Shown piece after piece: positions 48,823 through 57,647 of a stretch of 64,000 nucleotides of DNA; the first letter of the stretch is position 1; each line of letters opens with the position of its first letter. Source of the stretch: Xanthomonas hydrangeae. GTDB taxonomy: Bacteria; Pseudomonadota; Gammaproteobacteria; Xanthomonadales; Xanthomonadaceae. The notes beneath the pieces were generated by a model, which had not been told where the DNA came from, made no database searches, and saw only the letters and a program-made list of their open reading frames with translations. The translations under genes and the position numbers were made by a program. The DNA lies in assembly GCA_905142475.1 (NCBI GenBank), contig LR990730.1, positions 372,001 to 436,000 on the forward strand, in the 5' to 3' direction.

Positions 48823-51354
48823 TCAGAAGTGGTAAGTCACCACCAGCCGCGAGTTGCGCTCGTAGATCGGCCGGCCGTAGATCGGCTCGCGCGTGCCCTG
48901 GCCGGAGATGGTGTCGGTGCGCGGGTTGCCTTCGGTCAGTGCGAAGGTGTTGGTGAGATTGTCCACCGACAGCTGCACATCCCAGGGCCCGTTGCGCACC
49001 AGGATGTTGGCCGCCAGGGTGTCGTAGGCGGCCAGCTCGGTGGTGTTCTCCAGGTCGGCGTAGCGCTTGCCGACATAGGCGTAGCGCAACGAGGTTTCCC
49101 AATCGAACTTGCCGGTGGTGAAGAACAGCGTTGGCCCCGCATTGCCGTACACCTTTGGCTGCCGGTTGGGCATGTTGCCGTCCACATCGACCACGGCCAC
49201 CGCGCCATTGGCCACCACTTCGGTCAGATCGGACACCTTGGTGTCGTTGTAGGTCAGATTCGCATCGAAACGCAGCCACTGCGCCGGTGTCCATACCGCC
49301 GCCAGTTCGATGCCCGGGTTGGTGACGCTGCCGCGGTAGTCCTTGGACTCGGCTGCGCCGGTCTGCGGGTTCACCGCGCTGGTGCCGATGTTGTAAGGGT
49401 CGTACTTGGTGTAGAAGGCGGTGGCGAACACGTCCAGGGTGTCGAAATTGAGCTTGGTGCCGAGCTCGAACTGGTCGGCGGTGGGGATGTTGACGTTGCC
49501 TTCGTTGGCGCCCTCGCTGGGCGCGCGGTGCGCACGCGAGGCGCGGCCGTAGATGCCGACCACGGGGGTGATGTCGTAGTTGAAACCCGCCGTCCAGTTG
49601 GTCACGCCCACGTCCAGCGCGGTGTGCGCGCGGGCACCGGTGAACAGGCGTGCGGCATCGTCGGCCAGGGTGTCGGTCATGCCCAGGTTGCCGGTACTGC
49701 GCAGCATGCTCCAGGCGCGATAGCGGTAGCGCTCGTGACGCACGCCGCCTTCCAGACGCAGCTTGTCGGTCACCTGCCAGGTGTCGGCGAGATAGGGCGC
49801 CAGCATGCTGGTGTAGGCCTTGCCCTGGGTGCGGTCGGCGCCGTAGATCACCACGCCGTCCTTGGTCACGCCGCCGACCACGTTGCCGGCCGCATCGTAG
49901 CCGAGCAGGTCGATCGTGCGCGGGTTCTGCCGCATCTCGAACAGGTAACTCTGGTAGCGCGAGTTGTAGGAGCGGGCGTAATAGGCGCCGTAGATGCCCA
50001 ACGTGATGTCATGGGTGTCGCCGCCCCAATCGAAGCTGCGGTGCAGGCGCAGATCATCGGCAAACGAATCGGCACGCACGTTCATGGCGCGGTACTGGCC
50101 CTGGATCACCAGGCCATCTGTCGTGGCTGGATCGAAGCGGCTGCCATTGTCGGTATAGACGTAGCCCAGCGACGCCAGGCCGGGAAACGCGGCGCTGGCG
50201 GCAGCGCGGCGGCTGCTGGCATAGGCGGTGGCATCCTGCGGCGCATTGCTGGAATACAGCGCATCGAAGGTCATGTCCAGGCGATTGACGATGACCTTGT
50301 TGGACAGGCTCCAGCCATTGTCGAAGGCCAGATCCAGATTGGTGCCCAGATGATTGAACTTCATGTGGCGGCCATCGGAGAGATCGCGCACCTCGCGCTG
50401 CGGCGCGCCGTTGGCATCGCTGGAAATAAGTGTGGCGCGTTTGAGTTGCGCGGTGCTCAAGGTGCCGGTGAAGCGGTCGATCAGCGGGTCCAGCGAGCGC
50501 GTGGTGTCGCGCGGGTCGTACAGCGGGATCGGCATGTAGAACGCGTTCTTGTCGTCCAGATGCTTGGCGGTGAAGGTCAGCTTGCCGTGGTCCAGCGTGT
50601 GCGTGAGGTTCATGCGGAACTGCCCGCCCTCGTCGGCCGGAAAGCCCACATCGCGGTAGCCGTCGTTACGCCGCACGAAGCCGCCGGCAGCCAGATACCA
50701 ATCCTGCGCCAGCTTGCCCGACCAATAACCATCGAGCCGATACAGCCCGGTGTCGCCGACGGTGGTGCGCACTGCGCCTTCAGGCGTGTCGCCGCCCTGG
50801 CGGGTGACGAAATTGACGATGGCCGCAGCATTGGAGGCGAAGATCGGCGAGGGACCGCCGCGCACGGTTTCCACCGATTCGACCATCAAATCCGGGCGCA
50901 CCAGGCCTTCGGTCTTGTAGAAGTAGCCGTTGTTGTCCGGGTAGGGGCTGATGCCGTCTTCCTGGATGACCGCAAACGCGCCTTCGTCAGGAATGCCGCG
51001 GATGCGGTAGACGTTCTGCACTTCACCGCCGGTGGACTCGGCATAGATGCCGGGCATCGAGCCGATCAGGCTGGCCAGATTGAGCGGGGCCAGTTTGTCG
51101 ATCTGTTCGGCGGTCAGCGCGGTGATCGCATACGAGGCGTCGAATTGATTCTGGGCCTGGCCGGCGCCGGTGACGATCATCCGGTCCAGCGAGAAGATGC
51201 CGTCCTCGCTCTTGCGCGTGGCAGGCGTGGAGGGCGCGCCGGTTTCCTGCGCGAATGCGGGTGTGGCAAGACTCAGTGCAAGAACGACGGCGAGCGGACG
51301 ACGCGACACGGCACGACGCACTCCGGAGCGTGTCCGGATGTGGGTGTAGGGCAT
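48823..51354 (-). CDS. TonB-dependent outer-membrane receptor
   Basis: An 843-residue receptor. The signal peptide LAVVLALSLATPAFA precedes a plug domain with a TonB-box-like stretch (SLDRMIVTGAGQAQ), NLASLIGSMPGIYAESTGGE and VQNVYRIRGIPDEGAFAV, then VESVETVRGGPSPIFASNAA. The barrel ends in the canonical C-terminal aromatic, NSRLVVTYHF. It lacks the N-terminal FecA-type signalling extension. The substrate is not deducible; the barrel resembles FecA/BtuB-like receptors in length. ATG 51354 starts MPYTHIRTRSGVRRAVSRRP, a long basic signal n-region. The gene stands upstream of the S1-type nuclease on the same strand. Confidence 0.92.
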   Translation of the reverse strand: MPYTHIRTRSGVRRAVSRRPLAVVLALSLATPAFAQETGAPSTPATRKSEDGIFSLDRMIVTGAGQAQNQFDASYAITALTAEQIDKLAPLNLASLIGSMPGIYAESTGGEVQNVYRIRGIPDEGAFAVIQEDGISPYPDNNGYFYKTEGLVRPDLMVESVETVRGGPSPIFASNAAAIVNFVTRQGGDTPEGAVRTTVGDTGLYRLDGYWSGKLAQDWYLAAGGFVRRNDGYRDVGFPADEGGQFRMNLTHTLDHGKLTFTAKHLDDKNAFYMPIPLYDPRDTTRSLDPLIDRFTGTLSTAQLKRATLISSDANGAPQREVRDLSDGRHMKFNHLGTNLDLAFDNGWSLSNKVIVNRLDMTFDALYSSNAPQDATAYASSRRAAASAAFPGLASLGYVYTDNGSRFDPATTDGLVIQGQYRAMNVRADSFADDLRLHRSFDWGGDTHDITLGIYGAYYARSYNSRYQSYLFEMRQNPRTIDLLGYDAAGNVVGGVTKDGVVIYGADRTQGKAYTSMLAPYLADTWQVTDKLRLEGGVRHERYRYRAWSMLRSTGNLGMTDTLADDAARLFTGARAHTALDVGVTNWTAGFNYDITPVVGIYGRASRAHRAPSEGANEGNVNIPTADQFELGTKLNFDTLDVFATAFYTKYDPYNIGTSAVNPQTGAAESKDYRGSVTNPGIELAAVWTPAQWLRFDANLTYNDTKVSDLTEVVANGAVAVVDVDGNMPNRQPKVYGNAGPTLFFTTGKFDWETSLRYAYVGKRYADLENTTELAAYDTLAANILVRNGPWDVQLSVDNLTNTFALTEGNPRTDTISGQGTREPIYGRPIYERNSRLVVTYHF

Positions 51355-51535
51355 GGCAAGGAGTGTGGCAGCGGGGGAGTTGTCCACTGTCGCGGCGACA
51401 TGTTTCCGCAGCGTTGCGTGTGCACCGGATCACGCTAGGTGCGCAATCCGGCGTAACGATCTGTGACGGATAACCCGTTTAAAGCGGTTCCAACCGTTTG
51501 TGGCAGGCTGCGGGCCACGCGTTAGCCAGGGCGCA

Positions 51536-52255
51536 TCACCACGCCAATCGTCCACCCTCGGTGTAGTACCCGCCGGTGCCCAGCTCGGACATCGCGACAT
51601 GCGCCACCGTGGCGGCCGCTTGCTCCACGCTGCCGGGACCGGTGTGGCCGTTGAGATCGGTGGCGGTGTAACCGGGATTGACGGCGTTGACCGCAAAGCC
51701 TTCGCTGCGCAATTCCTTCGCCAGCAACACGGTGAAGGCATTGAGCGCGGTCTTGGACGAGCAATAGCCCAACACGTTGACCGCGTGATAGCGATAACCG
51801 GGGTCGCCGTGCAGTGACAGCGAGCCCAGATCGCTGGAGACATTGACGATGCGCTTGAGCGTGCCGGCGCGCAGCAGCGGCAACAGTGCCTGGGTGATGG
51901 CGACCTGGCCGAACAGATTGACCTCGTAGGTGGCGCGCAGGTTGTCCAGCGTCGCGGTGGCGGGCGTGCCATCGTCGACGATCACCGCAGCATTGTTGAC
52001 CAGCACATCGAGTGTTGCGCCGTCTGCCTGCAACTGCGCCACCGCTGCGGCAATGCTGCCGGGGTCGGTGATATCCAGCGGCAGCACGTGCACGTTGTCG
52101 GCCTGGCTGAGGCCGTCGCGTGCAGCCTGGCCGCGTGCGGGATCGCGGCTGCCCAGGTAGACGGTCCAGCCGGCGTTGGCCAGATGGTCCACCAGCGCAA
52201 GGCCGATGCCCTTGTTGGCGCCGGTGATCAGCGCGACGGGTGCGGAGGTGGACAT
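51536..52255 (-). CDS. Short-chain dehydrogenase/reductase
   Basis: A 239-residue SDR. Cofactor-binding TGANKGIGLALVDHLA is at residues 11-26, VLVNNAAV follows, and the catalytic Ser/Tyr/Lys are in NVSSDLGSLS and GYCSSKTALN (Tyr and Lys four apart). Arg in GSRDPARG after beta-2 suggests NADP(H). The sequence resembles the carbonyl-reductase-like group that reduces quinones or aldehydes. It is divergent from a TetR-family gene with 72 nt between the starts, so that regulator is the likely repressor. Confidence 0.9.
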   Translation of the reverse strand: MSTSAPVALITGANKGIGLALVDHLANAGWTVYLGSRDPARGQAARDGLSQADNVHVLPLDITDPGSIAAAVAQLQADGATLDVLVNNAAVIVDDGTPATATLDNLRATYEVNLFGQVAITQALLPLLRAGTLKRIVNVSSDLGSLSLHGDPGYRYHAVNVLGYCSSKTALNAFTVLLAKELRSEGFAVNAVNPGYTATDLNGHTGPGSVEQAAATVAHVAMSELGTGGYYTEGGRLAW

Positions 52256-52327
52256 GGGGCGGTTCCTTGGAATCACGAAGAAGGCCCCCAGACTATGTGC
52301 CATCCATCCGTGTGTACATTCGCATTC

Positions 52328-52960
52328 GTGAGCACCTCCCTGCCCCTGCCAGCACCGCGTAAAGCCCCGCAGCAAGCGCGTTCGCGCGCCACCGTGGAGG
52401 TCATTCGCCAGGCCAGCATTCAGGTGTTGGTGGCCGACGGACTGCGGGGCTGCACCACCACGCGGGTGGCCGAGCGGGCCGGCGTGTCGGTCGGCAGCGT
52501 GTACCAGTACTACCCGAACCGTCAGGCGATGTTGATCGCGCTGCTGCAGTGGCATCTGCAGACGGTGAGCGATGCGGTGGAGCTGGCCTGCGCGCAACAG
52601 CACGGGTGCGCGCTTGCGCAGCAGTGCGAGGTCTTGGTGCGCGCCTTCGTGCAGGCCAAGCTGCAGCATGTGGATGTCTCGCGCGCGCTGTACGCCATTG
52701 CCGAGCTGCATGGTGGCGCCGTCCTGTGGTCGCAGGCCCACAAGCGCTCACAGCGGGCGTTCGCCGCCGCGCTCGCCACCGCCTCCGATGTGCGCTTCGA
52801 CGATTGCCAGGCGGTGGCCGAGATCGGCATGGCGGCCATCGCCGGGCCGTTGAAGAGCCTGCTCGAGGATGGCGCGCCGGCTGCGCGGATTGCGCCGCTG
52901 CAGACGCAACTGGTGGTGTTGCTGCGCAGCTACCTCATGGCCACCGGAGTTGCACGATGA
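52328..52960 (+). CDS. TetR-family transcriptional regulator
   Basis: A 210-residue TetR regulator. The helix-turn-helix reads VEVIRQASIQVLVADGLRGC, then TTTRVAERAGVSVGSVYQYY and PNRQAMLIALL, the invariant family pattern. The ligand-binding domain covers residues 80-205. GTG 52328 gives a normal N-terminus (STSLPLPAPRKAPQQARSR); an ATG 35 nt upstream is possible. It is divergent from the SDR gene, its likely target, and its stop overlaps the sirtuin start by 4 nt (ATGA), so regulator and sirtuin are coupled. Confidence 0.9.
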   Translation: MSTSLPLPAPRKAPQQARSRATVEVIRQASIQVLVADGLRGCTTTRVAERAGVSVGSVYQYYPNRQAMLIALLQWHLQTVSDAVELACAQQHGCALAQQCEVLVRAFVQAKLQHVDVSRALYAIAELHGGAVLWSQAHKRSQRAFAAALATASDVRFDDCQAVAEIGMAAIAGPLKSLLEDGAPAARIAPLQTQLVVLLRSYLMATGVAR

Positions 52961-53838
52961 CGGCGGCACCGGTTCAGGACGGTAACGTGCTGCAGGACTT
53001 CATCGAGCGCCATCGGCGCCTGTTCGTGCTCACGGGCGCCGGTTGCAGCACCGATTCGGGCATTCCCGATTACCGCGATCTGCAAGGCGGCTGGAAGCGT
53101 CCGCAACCGGTGACCTTCCAGGCCTTCATGGGTGAGCTGTCCACGCGGCAGCGTTATTGGGCGCGCAGTCTGGTCGGCTGGCCGCGTTTCGGGTTGGCGC
53201 AACCCAACGCCACCCATCACGCACTGGCCGCGCTGGAAGCGCGTGGCCAGCTGGAACTGCTGCTGACGCAAAATGTGGATCGCCTGCATCAGGCCGCCGG
53301 CAGCCAGGCGGTGATCGATCTGCACGGCCGGCTCGATGTGGTGCGCTGCATGGGCTGCGAGCGGCGCATGCCACGTACCGACTTCCAGCTGCTGCTGGAA
53401 CAGGCCAACCCGGGTTGGGCCGACCTGGACGCGGCGCAGGCGCCCGATGGCGATGCGGACCTGGACGATGTGGCCTTCGACCGTTTTGCGGTGCCGCCGT
53501 GTCCGGTCTGTGGCGGCGTGCTGAAGCCGGATGTGGTGTTCTTTGGCGAGAACGTGCCGCGCGAGCGCGTGGAGCGCGCGTTTGCGCATCTGCAGGCGGC
53601 CGATGCGGTGCTGGTGGTGGGCTCGTCGCTGATGGTGTATTCGGGCTTTCGTTTCGTGCAGAGCGCCGCGCGCAACGGCCTGCCGATCGCTGCGCTCAAC
53701 TTCGGGCGCACCCGTGCAGACGAACTGCTCAGCCTGAAGGTCGAACAGTCGTGCGCGCAGGCCTTGGCATTCCTGTCTGCACCGTTCGATCCGCTGCTTG
53801 CACGCAGCGTCAATGACGCCAGTGCGCGCTCGGCATGA
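52957..53838 (+). CDS. NAD-dependent protein deacylase (sirtuin)
   Basis: A 293-residue sirtuin. FVLTGAGCSTDSGIPDYRD (NAD pocket, residues 23-41), LLLTQNVDRLHQAAGS and the catalytic histidine in VIDLHGRLDVVRC are present. The zinc ribbon uses CMGC and CPVCGG, and VVFFGENVP and VVGSSLMVYSGF follow. The GWKRPQPVTFQAFM segment marks the class II-like (SIRT4-type) branch, whose deacylase substrates in bacteria are largely unknown. Its start overlaps the TetR stop codon by 4 nt. No export signal is present. Confidence 0.93.
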   Translation: MTAAPVQDGNVLQDFIERHRRLFVLTGAGCSTDSGIPDYRDLQGGWKRPQPVTFQAFMGELSTRQRYWARSLVGWPRFGLAQPNATHHALAALEARGQLELLLTQNVDRLHQAAGSQAVIDLHGRLDVVRCMGCERRMPRTDFQLLLEQANPGWADLDAAQAPDGDADLDDVAFDRFAVPPCPVCGGVLKPDVVFFGENVPRERVERAFAHLQAADAVLVVGSSLMVYSGFRFVQSAARNGLPIAALNFGRTRADELLSLKVEQSCAQALAFLSAPFDPLLARSVNDASARSA

Positions 53839-53886
53839 CGCAGTGATCCATCGCAGCGGTTGTGCCCACGCGCGCGGCGCAGTGCA

Positions 53887-55017
53887 ATGGGCATCCCCGT
53901 GTCATCTGTGGATGTCCTCTTGAGCCAGCTGTTCTCTCCCATTCGCTTCGGTCCGCTTGCGCTTGCCAACCGGATCGTCATCGCCCCGATGTGCCAGTAC
54001 TCCGCGCAGGACGGCCGCGCCAGCGACTGGCACCGCATCCATCTGGGGACCTTGTCGCAATCCGGTGCCGGCCTGCTGATTCTGGAAGCGGCCGCGGTGC
54101 AGCCGCAGGGGCGCATCTCCTATGCGGACCTTGGCCTGTACGACGATGCCACCGAGCAGGCGCTGGATGAGGTACTGCAATCGGTGCGGCGCTGGTCGCC
54201 GATGCCGATCGGCATTCAACTGGCACACGCCGGACGCAAGGCCTCCACCGATCTGCCGTGGAACGGCGGCGAGGCGATCGCGCCGGATCACGCGCATGGC
54301 TGGCAGACCGTGTCCGCATCGGCGCTGGCGTTTCGCGAGGGCCAGCCGTTGCCGCAGGCGCTGGACGAGGCCGGCATCAATGCGGTGGTGGAAGCATTTG
54401 TCGCCTCGGCACAGCGCGCCGAGCGTCTGGGCCTGGAGTTGATCGAGCTGCATGCCGCGCATGGCTATCTGATGCATCAGTTCCTGTCGCCGCTGAGCAA
54501 TCAGCGCAGCGATGCGTATGGCGGTTCGTTGGACAACCGCATGCGGCTGACCTTGCGCATCTTCGATGCGGTGCGTGCGGCGGTGTCGGACAAGATCGCC
54601 ATCGGCGTGCGGATTTCTGCCACCGATTGGGTGGAGGGCGGTTGGGATCTTGCGCAGAGCATTGCCTTGTCCAAGGCGCTGGATGCACGCGGTGCGCATT
54701 ACATCCATGTCTCCAGCGGCGGGCTGGATCCGCGCCAGCAGATTCCGGTGCAGGCGGGCTATCAGATTCCGTTTGCGCAGCAGATCAAGGCGCAGGTCGA
54801 CACGCCGGTGATCGGCGTGGGCCTGATCACCGAGCCGGCGCAGGCCGAGGCGATTGTGCAAGACGGCCAGGCCGATGCCATCGCATTGGCGCGCGGCATT
54901 CTGTACGACCCGCGCTGGCCGTGGCATGCGGCCGCTGCACTCGGTGCCTCGGTCACGCCGGCGCCGCAATACCTGCGCTGCGAGCCGCGTGAGGCGGGCG
55001 GCGTGTTCGCCAGCTGA
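53887..55017 (+). CDS. Old yellow enzyme family NADH:flavin oxidoreductase (YqjM/XenA-like)
   Basis: A 376-residue FMN enzyme reducing activated C=C bonds or nitro groups. LFSPIRFGPLALANRIVIAP is followed by MCQYSAQDGRASDW, the Cys-containing pattern of the YqjM/XenA class; LELIELHAAHGYLMHQFLSP and LSNQRSDAYGGSLDNR carry the substrate-binding region and the conserved Arg. ALARGILYDPRWPWHAA closes the FMN phosphate site. The start is uncertain between ATG 53887 and TTG 53920 (SQLFSPI). It lies 48 nt downstream of the sirtuin gene and could share its transcript. Confidence 0.9.
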   Translation: MGIPVSSVDVLLSQLFSPIRFGPLALANRIVIAPMCQYSAQDGRASDWHRIHLGTLSQSGAGLLILEAAAVQPQGRISYADLGLYDDATEQALDEVLQSVRRWSPMPIGIQLAHAGRKASTDLPWNGGEAIAPDHAHGWQTVSASALAFREGQPLPQALDEAGINAVVEAFVASAQRAERLGLELIELHAAHGYLMHQFLSPLSNQRSDAYGGSLDNRMRLTLRIFDAVRAAVSDKIAIGVRISATDWVEGGWDLAQSIALSKALDARGAHYIHVSSGGLDPRQQIPVQAGYQIPFAQQIKAQVDTPVIGVGLITEPAQAEAIVQDGQADAIALARGILYDPRWPWHAAAALGASVTPAPQYLRCEPREAGGVFAS

Positions 55018-55099
55018 TTTACGCTGGCAGTGGTAAACGAGCAGAGCGGGCCGGTGTTTGGATCGCCGCTCTTGACGCAAGATCATATAAGGAAAACAG

Positions 55100-55978
55100 A
55101 TGCCGATAGGATTTCTGGGCTTGGGCACAATGGGCCTGCCGATGGCACACAACCTGCTGCGCGGCGGGTTCGAGCTGAGTGTGTGGAACCGCTCGCCCGA
55201 GCGCGCGCAATCGTTGCGCGAGGCCGGTGCAACGGTGGTGGACGCACCGCGCGACGCCGCACACGGCCCGCTGTTGTTCTCGATGCTGGCCGACGACAGC
55301 GCGGTGCGTGAAACCCTGCTGGAACGCGGTGTGCTGGACGCGCTGCCGGCCGGCAGCGTGCACGTCAACATGGCCACCATCTCGGTGGCGTTGGCGCACG
55401 AGTTGACCGCCCTGCATGCCGAACGCGGCGTGGCCTACGTGGCCGCACCGGTACTCGGCCGCGTGGATGTGGCCGAAGCCGGCAAGCTCAACATTCTGGC
55501 CGCTGGCGACGAGGCAGCATTGGCGCGCGTGCAGCCGATGTTCGATGTGCTCGGCCAGCGCACCTGGGAGATCGGGCGCACCCCCGAGCAGGCCAATGCG
55601 GTCAAGCTGGCGGCGAACTTCTGCCTGGCCAGTGCGATCGGCGCCATGGCCGAGGCCAGCGCGCTGGCACGCGGCCATGGCGTGGAGGCCACCCAGTTCC
55701 TGGGCATGCTCACCAGCACCTTGTTCGCCGCACCCGCGTATCAGGGCTACGGCCGCTTGATCATGCAGCGCGAGTATTTGCCGGCCGGCTTCACCGCCAC
55801 GCTGGGCCGCAAGGATGTGGATCTGGCGATCCAGGCCGGCGCCGACAAGCAGGTACCGATGCCGCTGGGCGAGTTGCTGCGCGCCGGCCTGGACGAGGCG
55901 ATCGCACATGGCGACGGCAACGCCGATTGGGCGGTACTGGCAGAGGTCTCGGCACGGCGGGCAGGGCAGGTGGCCTGA
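55100..55978 (+). CDS. 3-hydroxyisobutyrate dehydrogenase-like oxidoreductase
   Basis: A 292-residue beta-hydroxyacid dehydrogenase. IGFLGLGTMGLPMAHNLLRG is the N-terminal NAD(P) motif (residues 2-21), LSVWNRSPERA follows beta-2, GSVHVNMATISVALAHELTA is the substrate-binding segment, and NAVKLAANFCLA carries the catalytic lysine. The asparagine/arginine after beta-2 (NRS) suggests NADPH, as in the glyoxylate/succinic-semialdehyde reductase group. AAGGAAA lies before ATG 55100. It follows the old yellow enzyme gene on the same strand. Confidence 0.9.
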   Translation: MPIGFLGLGTMGLPMAHNLLRGGFELSVWNRSPERAQSLREAGATVVDAPRDAAHGPLLFSMLADDSAVRETLLERGVLDALPAGSVHVNMATISVALAHELTALHAERGVAYVAAPVLGRVDVAEAGKLNILAAGDEAALARVQPMFDVLGQRTWEIGRTPEQANAVKLAANFCLASAIGAMAEASALARGHGVEATQFLGMLTSTLFAAPAYQGYGRLIMQREYLPAGFTATLGRKDVDLAIQAGADKQVPMPLGELLRAGLDEAIAHGDGNADWAVLAEVSARRAGQVA

Positions 55979-56117
55979 TCGCAGCACCGGGGCGCAAGTG
56001 GGTTGCGCGCATCGCGCTTCGCTTGAAGGCGATGCGCGATGCATCTTGCTCACCCCAACATGCAGCAGACCTTCTAAAATGCCGGCTCGTAACAGCCGCC
56101 GCTCCAGGGAGGATGCG

Positions 56118-56195
56118 ATGCGACACCTGCAGATCACGTTCGGTTCGACCGAGCGCACACCGCGCGCACTTGCCTGCGCTGGTGATACACGATGA
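56118..56195 (+). CDS. Candidate 25-residue leader frame coupled to the stand-alone XVIPCD gene
   Basis: ATG 56118 opens a 25-codon frame (MRHLQITFGSTERTP...) whose TGA overlaps the next gene's ATG by 4 nt (ATGA at 56192-56195). A strong GGGAGG lies 5-6 nt before it. The peptide is not recognised. It may couple translation of the downstream gene or simply be chance. Confidence 0.3.
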   Translation: MRHLQITFGSTERTPRALACAGDTR

Positions 56196-56584
56196 CCGCC
56201 GAACCCCTCGTCGATCAGGGCCCGGTGGGCCCGGAGCATCCCGAGCACCCGGACCATTATCTGTTCGCGCAGATCCGCGAAGCGGTGGCGGTGCTCGATG
56301 CCGAGTTGAACAAACCCACCGACGAGGCCAGCGTGCGCATGGCCGCGCGTCTGTTGCCGCTGGCCAAACAGCACGGCTTCGATCAGGTGGACTACGTGGT
56401 GCTCAGCCGGCATGTCGGCGAAGTGGGCGAGAACGTGTTCCTGGTGCGTGGCGAGCTCGCCGACCCCGCGCATCTGCGCGCGCACATCACCACGCACGAA
56501 GCGATGGAAACCTCGGTGGAGGCATCGATGGCGCAACTGGACGAGATCAATCGGCGGCTGATGCTGCGCCTGCCGCCGCGCTGA
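56192..56584 (+). CDS. Stand-alone XVIPCD protein (type IV secretion recruitment domain)
   Basis: A 130-residue protein consisting almost only of the X-T4SS recruitment domain. EHPEHPDHYLFAQIREAVAV (residues 14-33), GFDQVDYVVLSRHV, ENVFLVRGELADPAHLRAHI and the end TSVEASMAQLDEINRRLM align by eye with residues 475-590 of the effector at 28463-30316 (DPDHPDHAMLEQIRDGM, NLFAVEGRLDDPASKRVHV, LEQSDQKLLAANQ). No toxin domain is present and there is no obvious immunity gene beside it. It may be a very small effector, an adaptor or decoy for VirD4, or the surviving C-terminus of a lost effector. The base composition is like the neighbourhood. Confidence 0.75.
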   Translation: MTAEPLVDQGPVGPEHPEHPDHYLFAQIREAVAVLDAELNKPTDEASVRMAARLLPLAKQHGFDQVDYVVLSRHVGEVGENVFLVRGELADPAHLRAHITTHEAMETSVEASMAQLDEINRRLMLRLPPR

Positions 56585-56652
56585 GTCGGAGGGAAAAGTT
56601 ACGGGCGCAAGCACCGCGCCCGCAGCTGCGCGCATTGGCTATCATTGTGTAG

Positions 56653-57504
56653 ATGCGCTCCGACTACATCCTTACCCTGTCCTGTCCCGACCGTACCGGC
56701 ATCGTCTATCGCGTGACCGGGCTGTTGTTCGATCTGGCCTGCAACATTCTCGACGCACAGCAGTTCGGCGACGACGAAAGCGGCCGCTTCTTTCTGCGCG
56801 TGCACTTCAACAAGCCGCAGGCCACCGAGATCGCCGGTCTGGAGCGGCGCTTCGCGCTGCTGGCCGACGAATTCCAGATGCAGTGGCAATTGCACGACGC
56901 GCGCCGTCGCGCGCGCTTGCTGGTGCTGGTGAGCAAGCAGGGGCATTGCCTCAACGATCTGCTGTTCCGCATGCATAGCCGGCAACTGCCGGTGGACATC
57001 GCCGCAGTGGTCTCCAACCACGCCGACTTCGCGCCGCTGGCCGCGTCTTACGGCATCGCCTTCCACCATCTGCCGGTAACGGCAGACACGCGCGCCGCGC
57101 AGGAAGCGCAATTGCTCGCACTGGTCGACGCCTTGCAGATCGATCTGGTGGTGTTGGCGCGCTACATGCAGATTCTTTCGCCGGAACTATGCCGCGCATT
57201 GGCTGGGCGCGCGATCAATATCCATCACAGCTTTTTGCCCAGCTTCAAGGGCGCGCAGCCGTATCACCAGGCGCACGCGCGCGGGGTCAAGATCATCGGC
57301 GCCACCGCGCATTACGTCACCGAAGACCTGGATGAAGGCCCGATCATCGAACAGGACGTCGCCCGCGTGGACCACGCGATGACGCCGCGCGATCTGGTGC
57401 GGCTGGGCAGCGATACCGAATCGCTGGTGCTGGCGCGTGCGGTGCGCCGTCATGTCGAACATCGCGTGGTGCTCAATGGCCATCGCACGGTGGTGTTTCG
57501 CTAG
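56653..57504 (+). CDS. purU: Formyltetrahydrofolate deformylase
   Basis: A 283-residue enzyme splitting 10-formyltetrahydrofolate to formate and tetrahydrofolate, which feeds PurT and balances one-carbon units. An N-terminal ACT-like domain (YILTLSCPDRTGIVYRVTGL) precedes a formyltransferase fold: ARLLVLVSKQGHCLNDLLFR, AVVSNHADFAPLA, VLARYMQILSPELC and the active-site INIHHSFLPSFKGAQPYHQA. The catalytic Asp is in TEDLDEGPIIEQD. ATG 56653 is the family start. It lies 68 nt after the XVIPCD gene and is a housekeeping gene. Confidence 0.95.
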   Translation: MRSDYILTLSCPDRTGIVYRVTGLLFDLACNILDAQQFGDDESGRFFLRVHFNKPQATEIAGLERRFALLADEFQMQWQLHDARRRARLLVLVSKQGHCLNDLLFRMHSRQLPVDIAAVVSNHADFAPLAASYGIAFHHLPVTADTRAAQEAQLLALVDALQIDLVVLARYMQILSPELCRALAGRAINIHHSFLPSFKGAQPYHQAHARGVKIIGATAHYVTEDLDEGPIIEQDVARVDHAMTPRDLVRLGSDTESLVLARAVRRHVEHRVVLNGHRTVVFR

Positions 57505-57647
57505 CGGTTGACGCATCTCATCCCATCGGCCAGGGACGGTTGCAGCAAGCGTGGTGGAGCAGTGGTCATGCCACGTCCCAACCAGCGAGCGCCGGCCTGG
57601 CGGCCCCGTCGCCGTTTCTGTTCGCCGCTCCTATTGGAATTGTTTGC

